DNA from: Chinchilla lanigera
Lineage: Eukaryota > Chordata > Mammalia > Rodentia > Chinchillidae
Reading direction: 5' to 3'
DNA: 64,000 bases
NCBI RefSeq assembly: GCF_000276665.1
Contig: NW_004955436.1
Location: 18,236,258 to 18,300,257, forward strand
In this document: positions 25,023 through 36,739 of the stretch, in pieces
Layout: every line of letters begins with the position of its first letter
How positions within the stretch are numbered: the stretch's first letter is position 1
Position numbers and translations under genes: made by a program
The notes under the pieces: generated by a model
Databases searched by the model: none
Told to the model about the DNA's origin: nothing
The model's input: the letters and a program-made list of their open reading frames with translations, nothing else

Positions 25023-25128
25023 TTTTTTTTGTTTATTTGTTTTTGTTTTTCTCCGGTACTGGGAACCGAACTCATGACCTTGTGCTTGCCAGGCAGGCGC
25101 TTTGCTGCTGAGCTAAATCCCCAGCCCC
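25023..25128 (-). mobile_element. ID SINE, antisense
   Basis: A T-rich leader, then ctccggtactgggaaccgaa and gctgctgagctaaatcccca. A perfect 13-bp flanking repeat, tgtaacaacattt, lies at 25010-25022 and 25129-25141. Confidence 0.94.
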
Positions 25129-25254
25129 TGTAACAACATTTATATAAATATTTTACAGTCTAAAGTTGACCCAATTATAACAACAAAACTTTAACGTTTT
25201 GCAGTTACCAATTAAGGTAGTAACGCCTCCTCACCATTTACAGGAACTATGGTA

Positions 25255-25455
25255 CTTCAATTTACTTCACTTTTCCTGATTTTAGAGTGAAAGCTTTCAG
25301 TTTTTGTCCACGTAGTACGTTGTTGGCTGTTGGTTTGTCATAGATGGCTTTTATCAGAGTGAGATCAAGATCATCTGTTCTAATTTTCTGTAGGGTTTTT
25401 ATCATGAATTGAGTGCTATTTATTAAAAGCTTTTTCTGCATGTATTGAGATGATC
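25255..25455 (-). mobile_element. L1 ORF2 fragment, antisense
   Basis: The plus strand has cctgattttagagtgaaagc, then agtacgttgttggctgttgg and tttttatcatgaattgagtg, then ctgcatgtattgagatgatc. This is the complement of the L1 reverse-transcriptase region around the conserved FADD-flanking part. Confidence 0.8.
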
Positions 25456-25459
25456 ATGA

Positions 25460-25800
25460 AAAAAAGTTACATAAAAATAGCAAGAAACAATGAAAAATCA
25501 ATCCAATAGCTACAAGATGAAGCAAAGAAGAATAACATAAGCTTTATTGGGGTCAGTGAGAAAGCTGGAGACTGCAAAATGCCATCAAAAAAATCTTCAC
25601 AAAAGAATGGCAGACAAATTCCCAAGTATGGATGAAGAATTTGACATGAGAATAAATGAAGACTATAGAACTCCAGAGTCATGACCAAAATAAAACTATG
25701 CCAAGACATACAATAATCAAGACTCCAGAATCAAGACTCTGCACAAGAACAGAATATGGAAAGCTGTTATAGAAAAGAAACATTATGAACTATTGAAGTC
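25460..25800 (+). mobile_element. Possible L1 5' region piece in opposite orientation
   Basis: Plus-strand text such as tgccaagacatacaataatc and aaagctgttatagaaaagaa resembles the L1M pre-ORF2 region, which reads 'caaggcatattgtaatcaaa' and 'aaagcagctagagaaaag'. It directly abuts the antisense ORF2 piece at 25455. This could be a 5'-inverted L1 insertion. Confidence 0.35.
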
Positions 25801-25929
25801 AATTCCTTATTTCAAATTAACTTATGTTCTTGGTACTTTGTGAGAAGATATGTACTTACTGATTAGGTTTACATAAATGTTATAGATATATCCATATTTT
25901 ATATTTCTTCTTTTATTCATTTGCCTTTT

Positions 25930-26075
25930 AATATTTTTCCAGGAATTTGTCCAAGTTGCCAAAAGTGTTGATTGAGTGACATCAGCATAGCATTCTTTTC
26001 TTTGCCTTTTTAGTGGCTGAAGCTTTTATAGCTATGGACTTTTTTTTTTGACTATCAACATTGTCTTTACTATTC
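25930..26075 (-). mobile_element. Short L1 ORF2-like fragment, antisense
   Basis: The words tttagtggctgaagctttta and tagctatggactttt resemble the complement of the L1 ORF2 segment read 'gcttattgctataaacttccc'. Short and diverged. Confidence 0.35.
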
Positions 26076-26084
26076 CTGTGTCTC

Positions 26085-26211
26085 TCAACCTTCTAGTTCT
26101 TCTCTAGTCCTTACCTCCAAATGTTCCCAGACTCCTGCAAACCAATTCCAAAATCTTCTACACTCTATCATCAGCTGTAATTGCAGCAGCAATTCCATTT
26201 TTCAGTACCAA
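26085..26211 (-). mobile_element. MaLR internal region, 5' end (next to the LTR), antisense
   Basis: It reads ccaaatgttcccagactcct, then attgcagcagcaattccatt and ttcagtaccaatttccta, and then runs directly into an antisense LTR. On the minus strand this is LTR followed by the TTGGTACTGA-type leader of MaLR internal sequence, where the primer-binding site lies. Confidence 0.65.
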
Positions 26212-26465
26212 TTTCCTATTAGTTCTCCAACACTCTGACCAAATACTAAGGAAATCAGCTTAGAGGAGGAAAGCTGTATATTGGTTCACTATCAGAGATT
26301 TCAGTCCATTGCTATTTGATTCTGTTGCTGTGGGTCCGAGGAGAGGCAGAGCATCATATTAGAGAGAGTGTAAGGCAGATAAAATGGCTCATCTTCTGGA
26401 AGGAGAGACAGAGAGAGAGAGAGAGACAGAGAGAGAGACACAGAGAGAGACAGAGAGAGAGACAC

Positions 26466-26542
<77 letters not shown>

Positions 26543-26600
26543 TCTAGAAAAGAGAGGGAGAGACAGTCCAAGGACACATATGGATGTGTTTTTAATAATT
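26212..26600 (-). mobile_element. MaLR LTR, antisense, interrupted by a GA expansion
   Basis: The LTR start tattagttctccaacactct, then cagcttagaggaggaaagct and gggtccgaggagaggcagag, is followed by the GA-rich tract of this LTR family, here expanded to about 140 bp. Beyond it, ccaaggacacatatgg is probably the remaining LTR. Frames on both strands encode only repeats. Confidence 0.65.
26401..26540. repeat. (GAGAGACA)n and (GA)n microsatellite
   Basis: Mixed GAGACAGAGA and GAGACACAGA units change to a pure GA run from about 26477 to 26540. It is an expansion inside a MaLR LTR. The arginine/glutamate-rich frames it creates are spurious. Confidence 0.95.
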
Positions 26601-26644
26601 AATTTTCAGTTTTGTTTTTCTCTGAAATTTTCTCTCTTAAATGA

Positions 26645-26840
26645 AGAGTAAGACACAGTATTACATGTCTGAGATTGCAGCATTTGAGAGGCTGAGGCAG
26701 GAAGATTTCAAATTCATATCCAATCTAGGCAACTTAACAAGACCCTGTTTCAAAATTTAAAAAAAAATAAAAATTAAAGAGGGCTTGGCATGTTGTTCAA
26801 TGGTAGGGAGCTCTGGGGCTCAATCATTAGTAAAGGTAAT
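26645..26840 (+). mobile_element. B1-dID dimeric SINE
   Basis: The B1 part (gattgcagcatttgagaggc, tgaggcaggaagatttcaaa, aagaccctgtttcaaa) is followed by an A-rich linker. An ID-like part then follows: gcttggcatgttgttcaatg, gtagggagctctggggctca. This 7SL plus tRNA dimer is characteristic of some non-muroid rodents. Confidence 0.75.
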
Positions 26841-27399
26841 ATAAGGTTTTGGTGTTTGTAACTTCAGAAATATTTTATATGTACTTATTAATTTCTGACT
26901 TCATTATGTTAGTTGCAGTAAATATGGTTTCTGTTATACAAACTCAAAATTTGTGAGTTATTTTAGATCTCAGTATTTGATTTTTTTCAAATATTTTTTT
27001 CTTTCCTTTAAAAGTATGATTGACTTTCCTTTTCTTTGAAAGAGTCGAGACTCTGGAATATAAGGGAATAACTTTAAACCACCTCATTTATGGTATTTTT
27101 GTTTAGACAATTCTACATTGGCATAGTCTTTTTACATCTTTGCACTTTTAACCCATCTTATGATGAAACTAGTATGATCACATATTATTGTCTTGCTTTT
27201 TATCATCTCTGATAATACTGTCTTTTAATATTAAATAATTTGTATTTAATATAAATATTGATGCTAATTTTCAATTTGTTGTATCGGTATATTGCCATTT
27301 TTCTTCTTTCCTTGACTTTGAGTGAATAAAAATTTTTGAACATTTCTATTTTGCCTCCATTCTTTATTTAGTGTCTAGCTGACTTTATTTTAGCTTTTG

Positions 27400-28280
27400 G
27401 TCCTTGATCTTATATTAACAGTATTTGAGTTTCCTAGGAAAATTTATGTTCAAGTAGTATTAAACTATGTTATGTATAGCAAGAAATGCTACTACTGCAT
27501 GATGTACATTTCCATTTTCATCTGTCATGCAGCTTACTCTTAGGATACATTTCACACAGATTCTAAAAATGATGATTTGTTATTAATTTACTTAAAAATA
27601 TATTTTAAGAACTATCTAAAAGGATGGGTTTTATATTTGATTTGCCACCACCCTTTTCCTATTTTCAATTTAATTAATTTCTTTTTTTGTATACATTAGT
27701 CCTCCACTGTCTAGTTTGTTATTTTTCACTCAAATCACTACAGTACTTCCCATGCTTCTAAACATGGAAAGAAAACTATAAATTTCCCTCTGAGCACTGC
27801 TTTAACCAGACCTCTCATTGTTTGATAGGTTGGTTTTTATTTTAATTTAGATATATGTTTAAAACAATTATTTGCACCTTTCTCTTTGACCTGTGAATTA
27901 TTTAGAAGTTTATTGATCAACTTCCATGTTTAGCAATTTTTTTATTGTTTGCTATTACTATTTCTAGTTTGACTCCTTTGTAATGACAGAACATACTTTA
28001 TGATTGTCATTGCTTGAACTTTTAAAAATCTGTTTTATTGCCCAAGATATGACCTGTTATGAACATATCATAGATACTCTGGGAAAAAGTGAGAGAAGGG
28101 GAATTTCTACTGTCATTGTACAGAGTGTGTTGTCCATCTTCATTTTTGAACACTTTTCCTCCTACTATTTAGAATTGTTTTCTGTTGCTTATTTGGTTTC
28201 AGCACCTAAAGGCTTAAATGCTGCCTCACTTTAACCATTGTTCTTTTAAGATAACCTGTATTTTCTATTCTGCTTGTTTG
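27400..28280 (-). mobile_element. Old L1 ORF2 fragment, antisense
   Basis: Plus-strand words cctctgagcactgctttaac, cctgtgaattatttagaagt, ttattgatcaacttccatgt, gtaatgacagaacatacttt and ttattgcccaagatatgacc are complements of successive L1 ORF2 segments in the right order. The 5' limit near 27400 is uncertain. Plus-strand frame 28004-28234 is spurious. Confidence 0.75.
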
Positions 28281-28647
28281 CAGAACTACATTTGCAAAGC
28301 ATGTGATAGCAGATTGTTTTGTATGAAAACTCTATATGCTTCTCCTTGCTGGCTTTTCATAATTAGGCAAATCCCAAGGTAATATTATCAAGTGATTAAA
28401 TTGTAGAGTATTTCCAGCTGAGTTGTTTAAATTCCAAGCAAGCTAAGGAAATTAAATTTGTACAAGTGTGGAACCAGCATAGATTATTATGAATTTCTAT
28501 AAGTTTTGCAGAAAATATATAGAAATCAACCAAGAGCAAAACCAAAAAGACCAAAAGAAACAATGAAAAGAAGACATACAGCACCTGCTAGCATTAGAAT
28601 CCTCGGCTATACAGTAATGCTGTAGTGTGCAAGGAGAGAAGTGTGAA
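28281..28647. other. Unique sequence
   Basis: Nothing recognised. Confidence 0.4.
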
Positions 28648-28720
28648 GGCTGGGGAGGTAGCACCGTGCATAGTGCTCACCTAGCGTGTGTGAGGTCCTG
28701 ACTACATCACTATAAAAGAA
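28648..28720 (+). mobile_element. Older ID-like SINE, diverged
   Basis: ggctggggaggtagcaccgt, then gtgctcacctagcgtgtgtg and aggtcctgactacatcac, keeps the tRNA-like ID layout but matches an older subfamily than the ggatttagctca copies. A GA-rich tail follows. Confidence 0.7.
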
Positions 28721-28822
28721 TGTAAAAGGAAGAAAAGAAGAAAAGAAGGAAGGAAGGAAGTAATGAGGAAAGCAAGGAAAGAAAAGAAAGAAAAACAAAA
28801 GAAAGGAAGAAAAGAGAAATGT
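28721..28822. repeat. GA/AAAG-rich tail tract
   Basis: A purine-only tract of AAGAAAAG and GGAAGGAA units follows the old ID element and probably grew from its A-tail. Confidence 0.85.
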
Positions 28823-29110
28823 AAAGGGCCTTAAAAGGACAGGAATATAGAAATTATTCAGTCTCATCAGCAAAAGTAGGATTGCTTAATGAATAACTTG
28901 CATGATAAACATGAACCTATACAGAAAAGAATGGTAGGGTTCTAAGATTATGTTAAAAGAAGAGGTGTGAAATCTATGGCTTTTCTAGTGTATTACATTT
29001 ATTCTTCTAACATGTAACCATTAAATGTTAAGAACTCAGTCTCAAATTTGGCTTCTCCTTTGCATCAATACAATTTAGTGGTAATTATTCAATTTTGCTG
29101 ATATTTTCAG

Positions 29111-29555
29111 CCTCACCCCTTTTACGATGTTTAGTAAGACCTCTATTGTTGTGCCTGCTGAAATATTTCCTTCTGCTTGGGCATTTTTCCAGATTAGACC
29201 ATCAAAAGCCTTGCAAACAAGTCAACACCTTAGTCAGGATATCATGTTCTCTTGTAAGGGAATAGGTGAGTCAGTGCCAAATTGCCAAATGCTTTCTTCA
29301 GCGACTTTGGGGCCATGGGTGCTAGTCTGGGTCTTCTGAGATGTTTCTACCAAAGTGTGCAAGGACTTTAGTAGGGAAAAGTCTTCCTTCCTTGAGAGAC
29401 TGAGAAGCAAATTTCCCAGCTTCTTGACAGGTTTAAAAACCAGGAATATTTTTCTCAAGAATCTGGGCCATCCTTGGAAATGTAGTCACGTGGAAAGACT
29501 ATCTTATCTCCCACTCTCTGTGGCCAGAAAAGAGGCTGACTTCAATGAGGACTGA
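29111..29555 (+). pseudogene. Interrupted open frame of unknown origin
   Basis: One plus-strand frame runs from 29127 to 29555 with a single internal stop at 29337. It contains segments such as VCKDFSREKSSFLERLRSKF and, near the end, PLSVARKEADFNED. It is preceded by an acceptor-like tgctgatattttcag at 29110 and contains a donor-like AG|gtgagt at 29264. GC content is above that of the flanks. I recognise no domain. It may be a decayed gene or retrocopy, an unrecognised ERV internal segment, or chance. Confidence 0.25.
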
Positions 29556-30250
29556 TTAATAAACACAGATTGTCTAATCACATTGCATGGCCTTCTCTTC
29601 AGTATACTCTTGCACTTTTCCATGCGCTTACCCAAGTGTTGAATAACTCTTTCTTTGTTTCCAGAAGAGTTGTGTCCAATCTCTCTACCCTACTGAGAAA
29701 GCTAGAATGAAATAATGTTTTGGCTGTTTAACTATCTGATACAATTTTTATTTGATAGAAACACTATAAAAGTCTGACAGTGAGTGAGAGACAGAGGAGA
29801 GATGGGCGGAAGCTCCCTAGATTACCATGTTCAAAGAAAGTACCATGTTCATGGAGTCCTTAGAGCAAAGATGTGCCTCAGAGATGTCTCATTTCTCTCA
29901 GAAATAGGTGTGCCTTACAATTCCTCTGGGATTTGGTTACTGGTTGAGTTCAGACCCTACAGTAAACTAGGTTTCTTGCAAATTCATCCATGAACTGCAG
30001 AGAGCCCTTGTCCAATAGCCTTTCACCCATCAGACTTCTTGTAGTTAGAGGTCTGTCTGAGGCATTGTATAGGGAGATAAAATATCCTATTTTACCAAGA
30101 CTTTTGGCTCAGTATTTGGGACATTTTGTGTTGGCCAGTATTTTAGAGATACACTTTCACCAACTGGATTTGTACCTTCATTCTAGAGAAGGTGCTGACT
30201 CTCACAATGGGAAAAAATTTAAAAGAACACATGTTTTGCTATGAAAATCA
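29556..30250 (+). other. GC-richer block with further plus-strand frames, unidentified
   Basis: Two more plus-strand frames (29784-29993 and 29990-30244) follow those at 29127-29555. An actataaaag TATA-like word lies at about 29762. No known repeat family is recognised by eye. The block ends where AT-rich DNA resumes near 30250. Confidence 0.25.
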
Positions 30251-31379
30251 GATGTAACTAACAGCTATAAATCTAGCCAAAATGTACAAGGAATAAACTA
30301 ATTATTAAAAACACTAAGATAATTTATCATGTGGATAGATCCAAAACAAAACTTGTATGTTCCTTTCCACAGATACAGGAAATGGTTCCTCATGCACAGA
30401 AACATACACGTACACAGGAAAGAATCTCATCTCAAATACATACACTGTTAGAATACATTAAGGTATTAGTGCAGTTATGACAATACTACCACTACGATTA
30501 TTGATCAGTGTTTCTTATGAAACTATTATCTGTCATGAGATGTTTCCATATTTCCTAAATTAGAATTATGTAATAATTTACCTTCTGAGAAACTTCACTT
30601 CCATGCCCATTCTCCTACGCAATTTCTTCTTTCTGTTGGAAATTATTTCAGCTTTCTAGTGTTTTCTATTGTCTCTTTCAGCAACTTTTTACATTTGGCC
30701 TTATATTATAAAGGTTATTTCATTTTTAATCATAAATTCTATTTCCTTTTTTAACTGTTTAGTACATACTTACTGCATTGTGTGGATTTACTGTATTTTG
30801 TTCACCCAAACATGGGTGAATGTAGTTTATTCACCCAAAAATGTATGTTTTTGTGCATGATATATATTTCTACAAATAATATGGTACATTAAGTGTGTCT
30901 ACACTTAAGCTCTGGAACAGTGCTTATCACAATATATTTTACCTGTTCATACCAGAAATATCAACTCTCTAGGCAGTAGCTCATGTTCAAACAGAAGTTA
31001 TGTCATGCCTTAGTGCTCTTGATTCTGCTATTCTAGTGTTTAGTTTTGATTTCTCATAGCTTTTGTTTTCTTGGAAGATAATTATCCATTCACTAAACTG
31101 ATAGTGGGAGAATCAGGAGGAATTTTTCTTTGCAACTTGAGGTTGTGATCACAGGGTAGCATAGAAGGAAGGTGAAGAGCTCATTTTTTTCCTGTAATAT
31201 TTACCTAGGGCACAGGACCGTGGAAGTCTGCACTCAGTGATCACTGAGAGGTAAAGAATGGCATATGCCTGGCCTGTGATGAAAACTGCTCAAAACTTTC
31301 TTTCCTTTATTCCTGTTATAGGGACATAAATTATACAGTAGTTGTGCGGGGGGAGTTGCAGAGCCTTTAGAAAATATTG
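30251..31379. other. Unique AT-rich sequence
   Basis: Nothing recognised. The last 200 bp may belong to the LTR-like block that follows. Confidence 0.4.
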
Positions 31380-31860
31380 GAATGTGGGTTGAGGACTCAA
31401 GTGCTGGTGAACACTTTTTATTTTACCCAGACTTAGATATTTCCTATGTATAATTTTACATTAGAGATCAGTGCAAGCTCGATTATTCTGCAAACTGTAC
31501 CCTGTAGTGTATCCTGCTTGGACAGTTACAGTCTTAGTAGTCTTAGTCTTAGTCACTAGGCAACATTATCTCTCCTGATACTACTGTGCAAGTGTATAAA
31601 ATAAACGCTCCTACTGTTGGAGTCAGTCCTCTTGCTCATCAGGCAAGAGGTAACTCCACCTGACCCCAGCTATCCTCTCTTGTCTTTATATTCTATATCC
31701 TCTTGCTGTTTCTCTCGGGAACTACGGAGAGACCACCGACTCCCACATACTTTCAGGTTTAGGGGAGTCCTTTTAGCATCTGCATCTTTTCCTCTTGTGC
31801 TTCACAAAATAAACCAGTATTAGGAGGAAGCTTGTCTTGTGGTGTCCAAAGTCATAACCC
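31380..31860 (+). mobile_element. LTR-like block of unidentified ERV family
   Basis: TATAAAATAAA lies at 31595-31605, then a pyrimidine- and CpG-containing stretch with tctctcgggaactacggaga. An AATAAA signal at 31808-31813 is followed by the GT-rich ttgtcttgtggtgtcc. That U3-R-U5-like order suggests a solo LTR. I could not define TG/CA ends or a target duplication, nor name the family. Confidence 0.35.
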
Positions 31861-32349
31861 CGCTCATCCTAAGTAGAATCAGGTCTTCAGGTATATTTGC
31901 CAAATACCTTAACCTTTAATGGAAGAGACTTGCTTGTGCCTTTAGCAAGAAAGTAGCTGTAGGAGAAGGACTAAAACCAGTGATCTAGAGATGCTGATTT
32001 GATCCTCACATCCTGCCACGTTTAGAGTAAAGAAAATAAAGATTTTCTGCTGAATGCTTGGTGGCCAATTAGAGTTTCTATTATCTAAATACTAATTGGT
32101 TCCTTATCCAATCTATTCACTTAAGGTGAAATACTAATTAAATGTTTTCTCCTCATGAATTTTCTGAAGACAGCAAAACTGCTGATAAATGAAAGAGGGG
32201 CTTCAGTGTTCACAACGAATGCAAATAAAAATACACAGGAAATTTATATCTGTATTGCAGGGATTTCCAGGTACAAATGACTCTTGCTTTTCCAGAGTTT
32301 ATTATTCTTAAAAATCCCTAACATTTATAGAAGGCAAAAATTTATCATT

Positions 32350-32463
32350 TTTAAGAGAGTTTTTTTTTTTTTTTTTGGTTTTTCTCCGGAACCGGGAACC
32401 GAACTCACAACCTTGCACTTGCCAGGCAGGGGCTTTTGCCGCTGAGCTAAATCCCCAGCCCCT
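32350..32463 (-). mobile_element. ID SINE, antisense
   Basis: A long T-run, then ttctccggaaccgggaaccg and gccgctgagctaaatcccca. The 15-bp repeat caaaaatttatcatt flanks it at 32335-32349 and 32464-32478. Confidence 0.94.
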
Positions 32464-32479
32464 CAAAAATTTATCATTA

Positions 32480-33149
32480 AGATAGAAAAGAAAGAAAGCA
32501 GTGATTTGATGTATTTAAGTCCTGTCCCCCCAACTTCCCTATTTCCTGCAAGCTGCTGTTCTGTCTTCTCTATATCAGGCTGCTGGAAAACTCAGCAGGC
32601 TGAAGTCTAGTCCCGCTGTGAGTGTGTGTGAGTTCAAGTTCCATAGGGAGGTGAAGTCACACTGAGAATAATTTTCTGCTACTGGCAATTCGAGAAAGCC
32701 TTATGTTGCTAAAGACTACTGCATGACTACACTAAGTACTATTTATTCAAGTAGATAGTGTTTAAATGTGTTTTCGTGAAAAGCTGCTTGAGCTTGTTTG
32801 GAAGGAAAAAAGTGCTTTCTGGAGTACTTGATTAGGGTTTTTTTTTTTTTTTCTTTTGAAAATGAAACAAGTAAAATAAGCAGAAGAGCAGAAAGTTTTT
32901 GCTGAACTCTATTTTGACATCTTTTAAGACTCACAGCAAGTTGCAATCACCACACAGAATTTTCCAATTTATTCTCTACTCAACTGTCACTGAGACTATC
33001 TTCTGTAGCCACAGTACAGTATCAAACCAGGACATTGACACTGACACAATGCTACTAACTAAGCTACAGACTTATGAGTATTTCACCAGTTTTAAACACA
33101 CTATTTTGGTGTGTTTTTCTTTTGTTATATGGCTCGATAAAATTTTCAT
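32480..33149. other. Unique sequence
   Basis: A T-run lies near 32839-32852. No feature supported. Confidence 0.4.
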
Positions 33150-34000
33150 CATATATATATAGGTATATCAAACCACTACAACAATCAAAATGTAGAACTC
33201 CTGGACACAAAAATATCCCAATTACAAAAACACCTATATATTTCATTTTTATTATTTTCAAACTTTTCTTAAATCTGTTATATAGATGAGTTGTGATTTA
33301 TATACATATGCATTTTAGTTCATTTTCTTAAAAATTGTACCCCATATTTGTGAGACATATATATTATGTTGATAAATCCAATTTTATTTCATTTCCTTTC
33401 CATACTATATAAGATTCCATTTCATGTATATAATATAACCAATTTTTGTGTTGTGGACATTTAGGCTACTACAATTTTCCATTATTTTAAAATTTTTTAT
33501 AAAGGAATATATATATGTGTGTATATATATATATAATATCTTCTATATGTGTGCAACTGTTTTTTTAGAGTTTATAACTCAGAGTAAAATTATTGCTTTA
33601 GGATAACCATGCCTTAAGTCTTATTTATAGAATATGGCCAAATTATTCTCTATTTTGATTTTATATAATCAATATCTATACCAGAATTAAATGGTGTTGC
33701 TGTTATTCTGTGCTTTTACCGTGCCTGATACTGATACACTTTTTAATTTCTCCCAATAGAAGTGCGATTTATTCTTGCAGAAGTCTTACTAGTGAGAACT
33801 GACATCTTTTTACATATTTATTGATCACTACCTTATCCTTATTTATGAATTGCCAGTTTATATATTTTGTCATAATACTTAATGTGATTTTAGTTGTTTT
33901 CTTCATGTACTAGGTATACTAATATATTATTGCTTCTATTCCCTATTTCTTTTCCTGCTTATTGTTATTTTCTCTCTCATAAAATGTTTAGAAAGGGAGT
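33150..34000 (-). mobile_element. L1M-type 3' UTR, antisense, very diverged
   Basis: Words such as acaatcaaaatgtagaactc, tgtgttgtggacatttaggc and ttacatatttattgatcact are in the order seen in antisense L1M 3' UTRs. AT dinucleotide runs near 33155 and 33505-33540 interrupt it. The identification is weaker than for the copy at 60.2 kb. Confidence 0.45.
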
Positions 34001-36624
34001 AGACTGAACATGAACGTTCACAAGTCTACCAGTCTTTTATGTATTACATTTATTAAGGTCTTGTTTAGTATGTTTTAAGCAGTTGTGAAAGATAAATCAC
34101 ATTATTTATAGTCTACTCCAAGAGTTTAAAATGTTTCCTTTTACACTGGATTGCTTAAAGCATGTAGAACTGATTTGGCATTGTTTAATACAGACACTGA
34201 TTTCCAATCCTGCCACTGATAATTACTGCTGTGTAAATAACTAAACATTCCATCTTTTTCTGAATTGAAATGCTACTTTTGTCACATATAAAAATTCCAC
34301 ATACATATTTCTGGAATTAATGTTCAAGTACAATACTAAAGTTGCTTAGTAATTTTACCACAAACAGTGCTATCAATGTTTCGCTATTTAAAAAATTTTA
34401 CTTTTCTATATTTTAAGTTGCACTTGTCAAATTCCTTCAAAACATTATATAACCATTGAAACTTTTTATAGATTATTATAACTCACTTGTAGAATAACTG
34501 GAGATCATTGATGTTTTTGAAATATTTAATTTCCTATACATCAATATGATAGGTTGTTTCAATATGATACACAGATACCTATGTAGGCAAGATAGCTTAA
34601 TAAAATGTTAAATCTGTTCCCTAAGGATCATGTGCACATTTTGTTGGAGATATACCTATAATATATATACGTACATACACACACTCACACATCTACAACC
34701 ATATGGGAAAAAACAGAGAGACTGAGTCAAAAGATTCAGTTGAGGTTGAGAGAGCTGTTATCTGAAACAGAATTAAAGAAAAAAATGTCATCCAGTTTTG
34801 TCATTGCATATAGAAAAACACAGATTTTGTACATTAAGTACATGCCTATTGAAACTACTATATTCTTATATTATAAAAATGTTAGATTCCATTGGGGTTT
34901 CTTGACAAATAGTAATATACCAGGTACATATCAGTCTGTTTTATCGTTTTCAATCTCCATAAATTTATATCTTTTTCTTGACATACTAGCTCAACCCCTT
35001 ACATTCCTTGTCTGTTTCCTACAAATTGCAAACTCCCCTGGTTTCCTTCCTGTGTCACTGGCAGATTCTTGTCATTGTAATTTTCTTCCTTATCTTTCTA
35101 ATCTCTAAATTTTGAAAATAAGTTGCTTAGTTGATACTGTTCGGTCTTGCAGTATAATAGCTAAAGTATACTGATGTATCATTTAGTTTTGACTGGTTTT
35201 AACTTTGGTAATTAGCACCAAAGCTCTTATTTTCTCATAATGCTTTTATTATAGCAGTTTCTGTGTGTTCTAATATTTGGCAATAGTCTTAATTAGTTTT
35301 TTTATAAATAAAAACAGTATTTTCAAATGAAAGAAATTACTCTTCATTTCCTCAAACAAAAATTATAACATAAAAATATTTCCTTAGATTTTAAAAATTA
35401 ACCCAGCATTTTAAAATCAGAATATTTTATGCAAAACTCGGACTACCTCTGCCATATCAGAAGATCCAGTGACACTGAGACTACTTCCTATATGGCAGTT
35501 GGAAAGAGCAGGTACCCTGGCCATTTGAGAGACGACATAGTAAACAAGCCCTGCCTTGTTCGCTGTAGTCTGGGTTGTAACTGTTTCCTGGAATAACAAT
35601 GAATGGTAGCTCCTTTTATTCTTATGTCCTTACGTTAGGAAAACAGAGGATAGGTTTACTCTTTCTGTCCAGATTACAGATGCTCTTTCATTTGACTTGA
35701 TTTTGTTACTTAGGTTAAGTAGTTGGATCTTATGAGCATTTGCTTTTAGGGATATTTTTCTAGATGAAAATTGGAATAAATTAATCAAGTTCCCTACATT
35801 CTACTGGATTTTTCAATGGATATTTAATGAACTGTAACTAACTTGAAATATGGAGAACATTTTGTTTTCATTCCCCTAAACACTTCTTTAATCACCCTTG
35901 AATAACGGCCAGCAGATTTGGCTTAAGTTACAAAGGCGGCTCTTTATTGGCTTAAGTTAATCAGCTTCTGGCATTTTCCTCACTACAGTGACTAGTTTAG
36001 ATCTGAACACATCATTTAAGTTTGAACACTTAGAATACATTTAAGAATTTTTGTTAGAAGATTGTGCAAATCCTCCACCACCTAAAGTGGCCACGGGGTG
36101 CTATAATTTAGGAAATTTGGGGCCATTATCTTTTGGTCAGGAAGAAAGCTAGACTTAGAAGAAGGTTAAAAACATACCAAGAGGAAAAACTAAAACATGG
36201 AGAATAAGCAGGCTTTGGACATAATTAAGTCTATAAGTTGAGGCAACCTTGAATTTCACTTTGTTCTGGACTTCCGGAAGAAGAGGGGGAGCCGATAAAC
36301 ACCCTCATCCACAATGTCAGTTTGGTGACACCGTTTTACTTTACTTTTCACAAAAAATTTCTTGATTATTATAATGAGGCGTATGTAAATTTTGTACTTT
36401 AGCTTTTCGGTCAGGAAGAGAGCAGACCTGTATTTGTTTTCATTTTCTCTGTATGTCTTGGCAAATGTTTGTTTTTCTGTACATCTTATCCATCTTTCCT
36501 TTGTTTATTCGTTGGTATTTTGCTAGAAATGATTACTCTGCTAAGTAAATTTCCAATGGCTTTTGCATCTCAAATTTTACACACACTAGCCAAATACGCA
36601 AAATGATGAAGGGAGGCCATATTT
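34001..36624. other. Unique AT-rich sequence
   Basis: A 122-codon plus-strand frame (34740-35108) has no recognised domain. Two near-identical words, ggtcaggaagaaagctagac near 36135 and ggtcaggaagagagcagacc near 36410, are about 275 bp apart. A CA-rich patch lies near 34670-34695. Confidence 0.4.
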
Positions 36625-36635
36625 AGGAATTCTTT

Positions 36636-36724
36636 TTTTTTTTTTTTTCCGGTACCAGGAATCGAACTCACGACGTTGCGCTTGCCAGACAGGCTCTGTG
36701 CCGCTGAGCTAAATCCCTACCCCC
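36636..36724 (-). mobile_element. ID SINE, antisense
   Basis: A T-run, then tccggtaccaggaatcgaac and gccgctgagctaaatcccta. The 11-bp repeat aggaattcttt flanks it at 36625-36635 and 36725-36735. Confidence 0.93.
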
Positions 36725-36739
36725 AGGAATTCTTTAAAA

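Noticed and set aside
26316..26651. Arginine/glutamate-rich plus-strand frames and the serine/leucine-rich minus-strand frame
   Set aside because: They are encoded by the (GAGACA)n/(GA)n microsatellite in a MaLR LTR.
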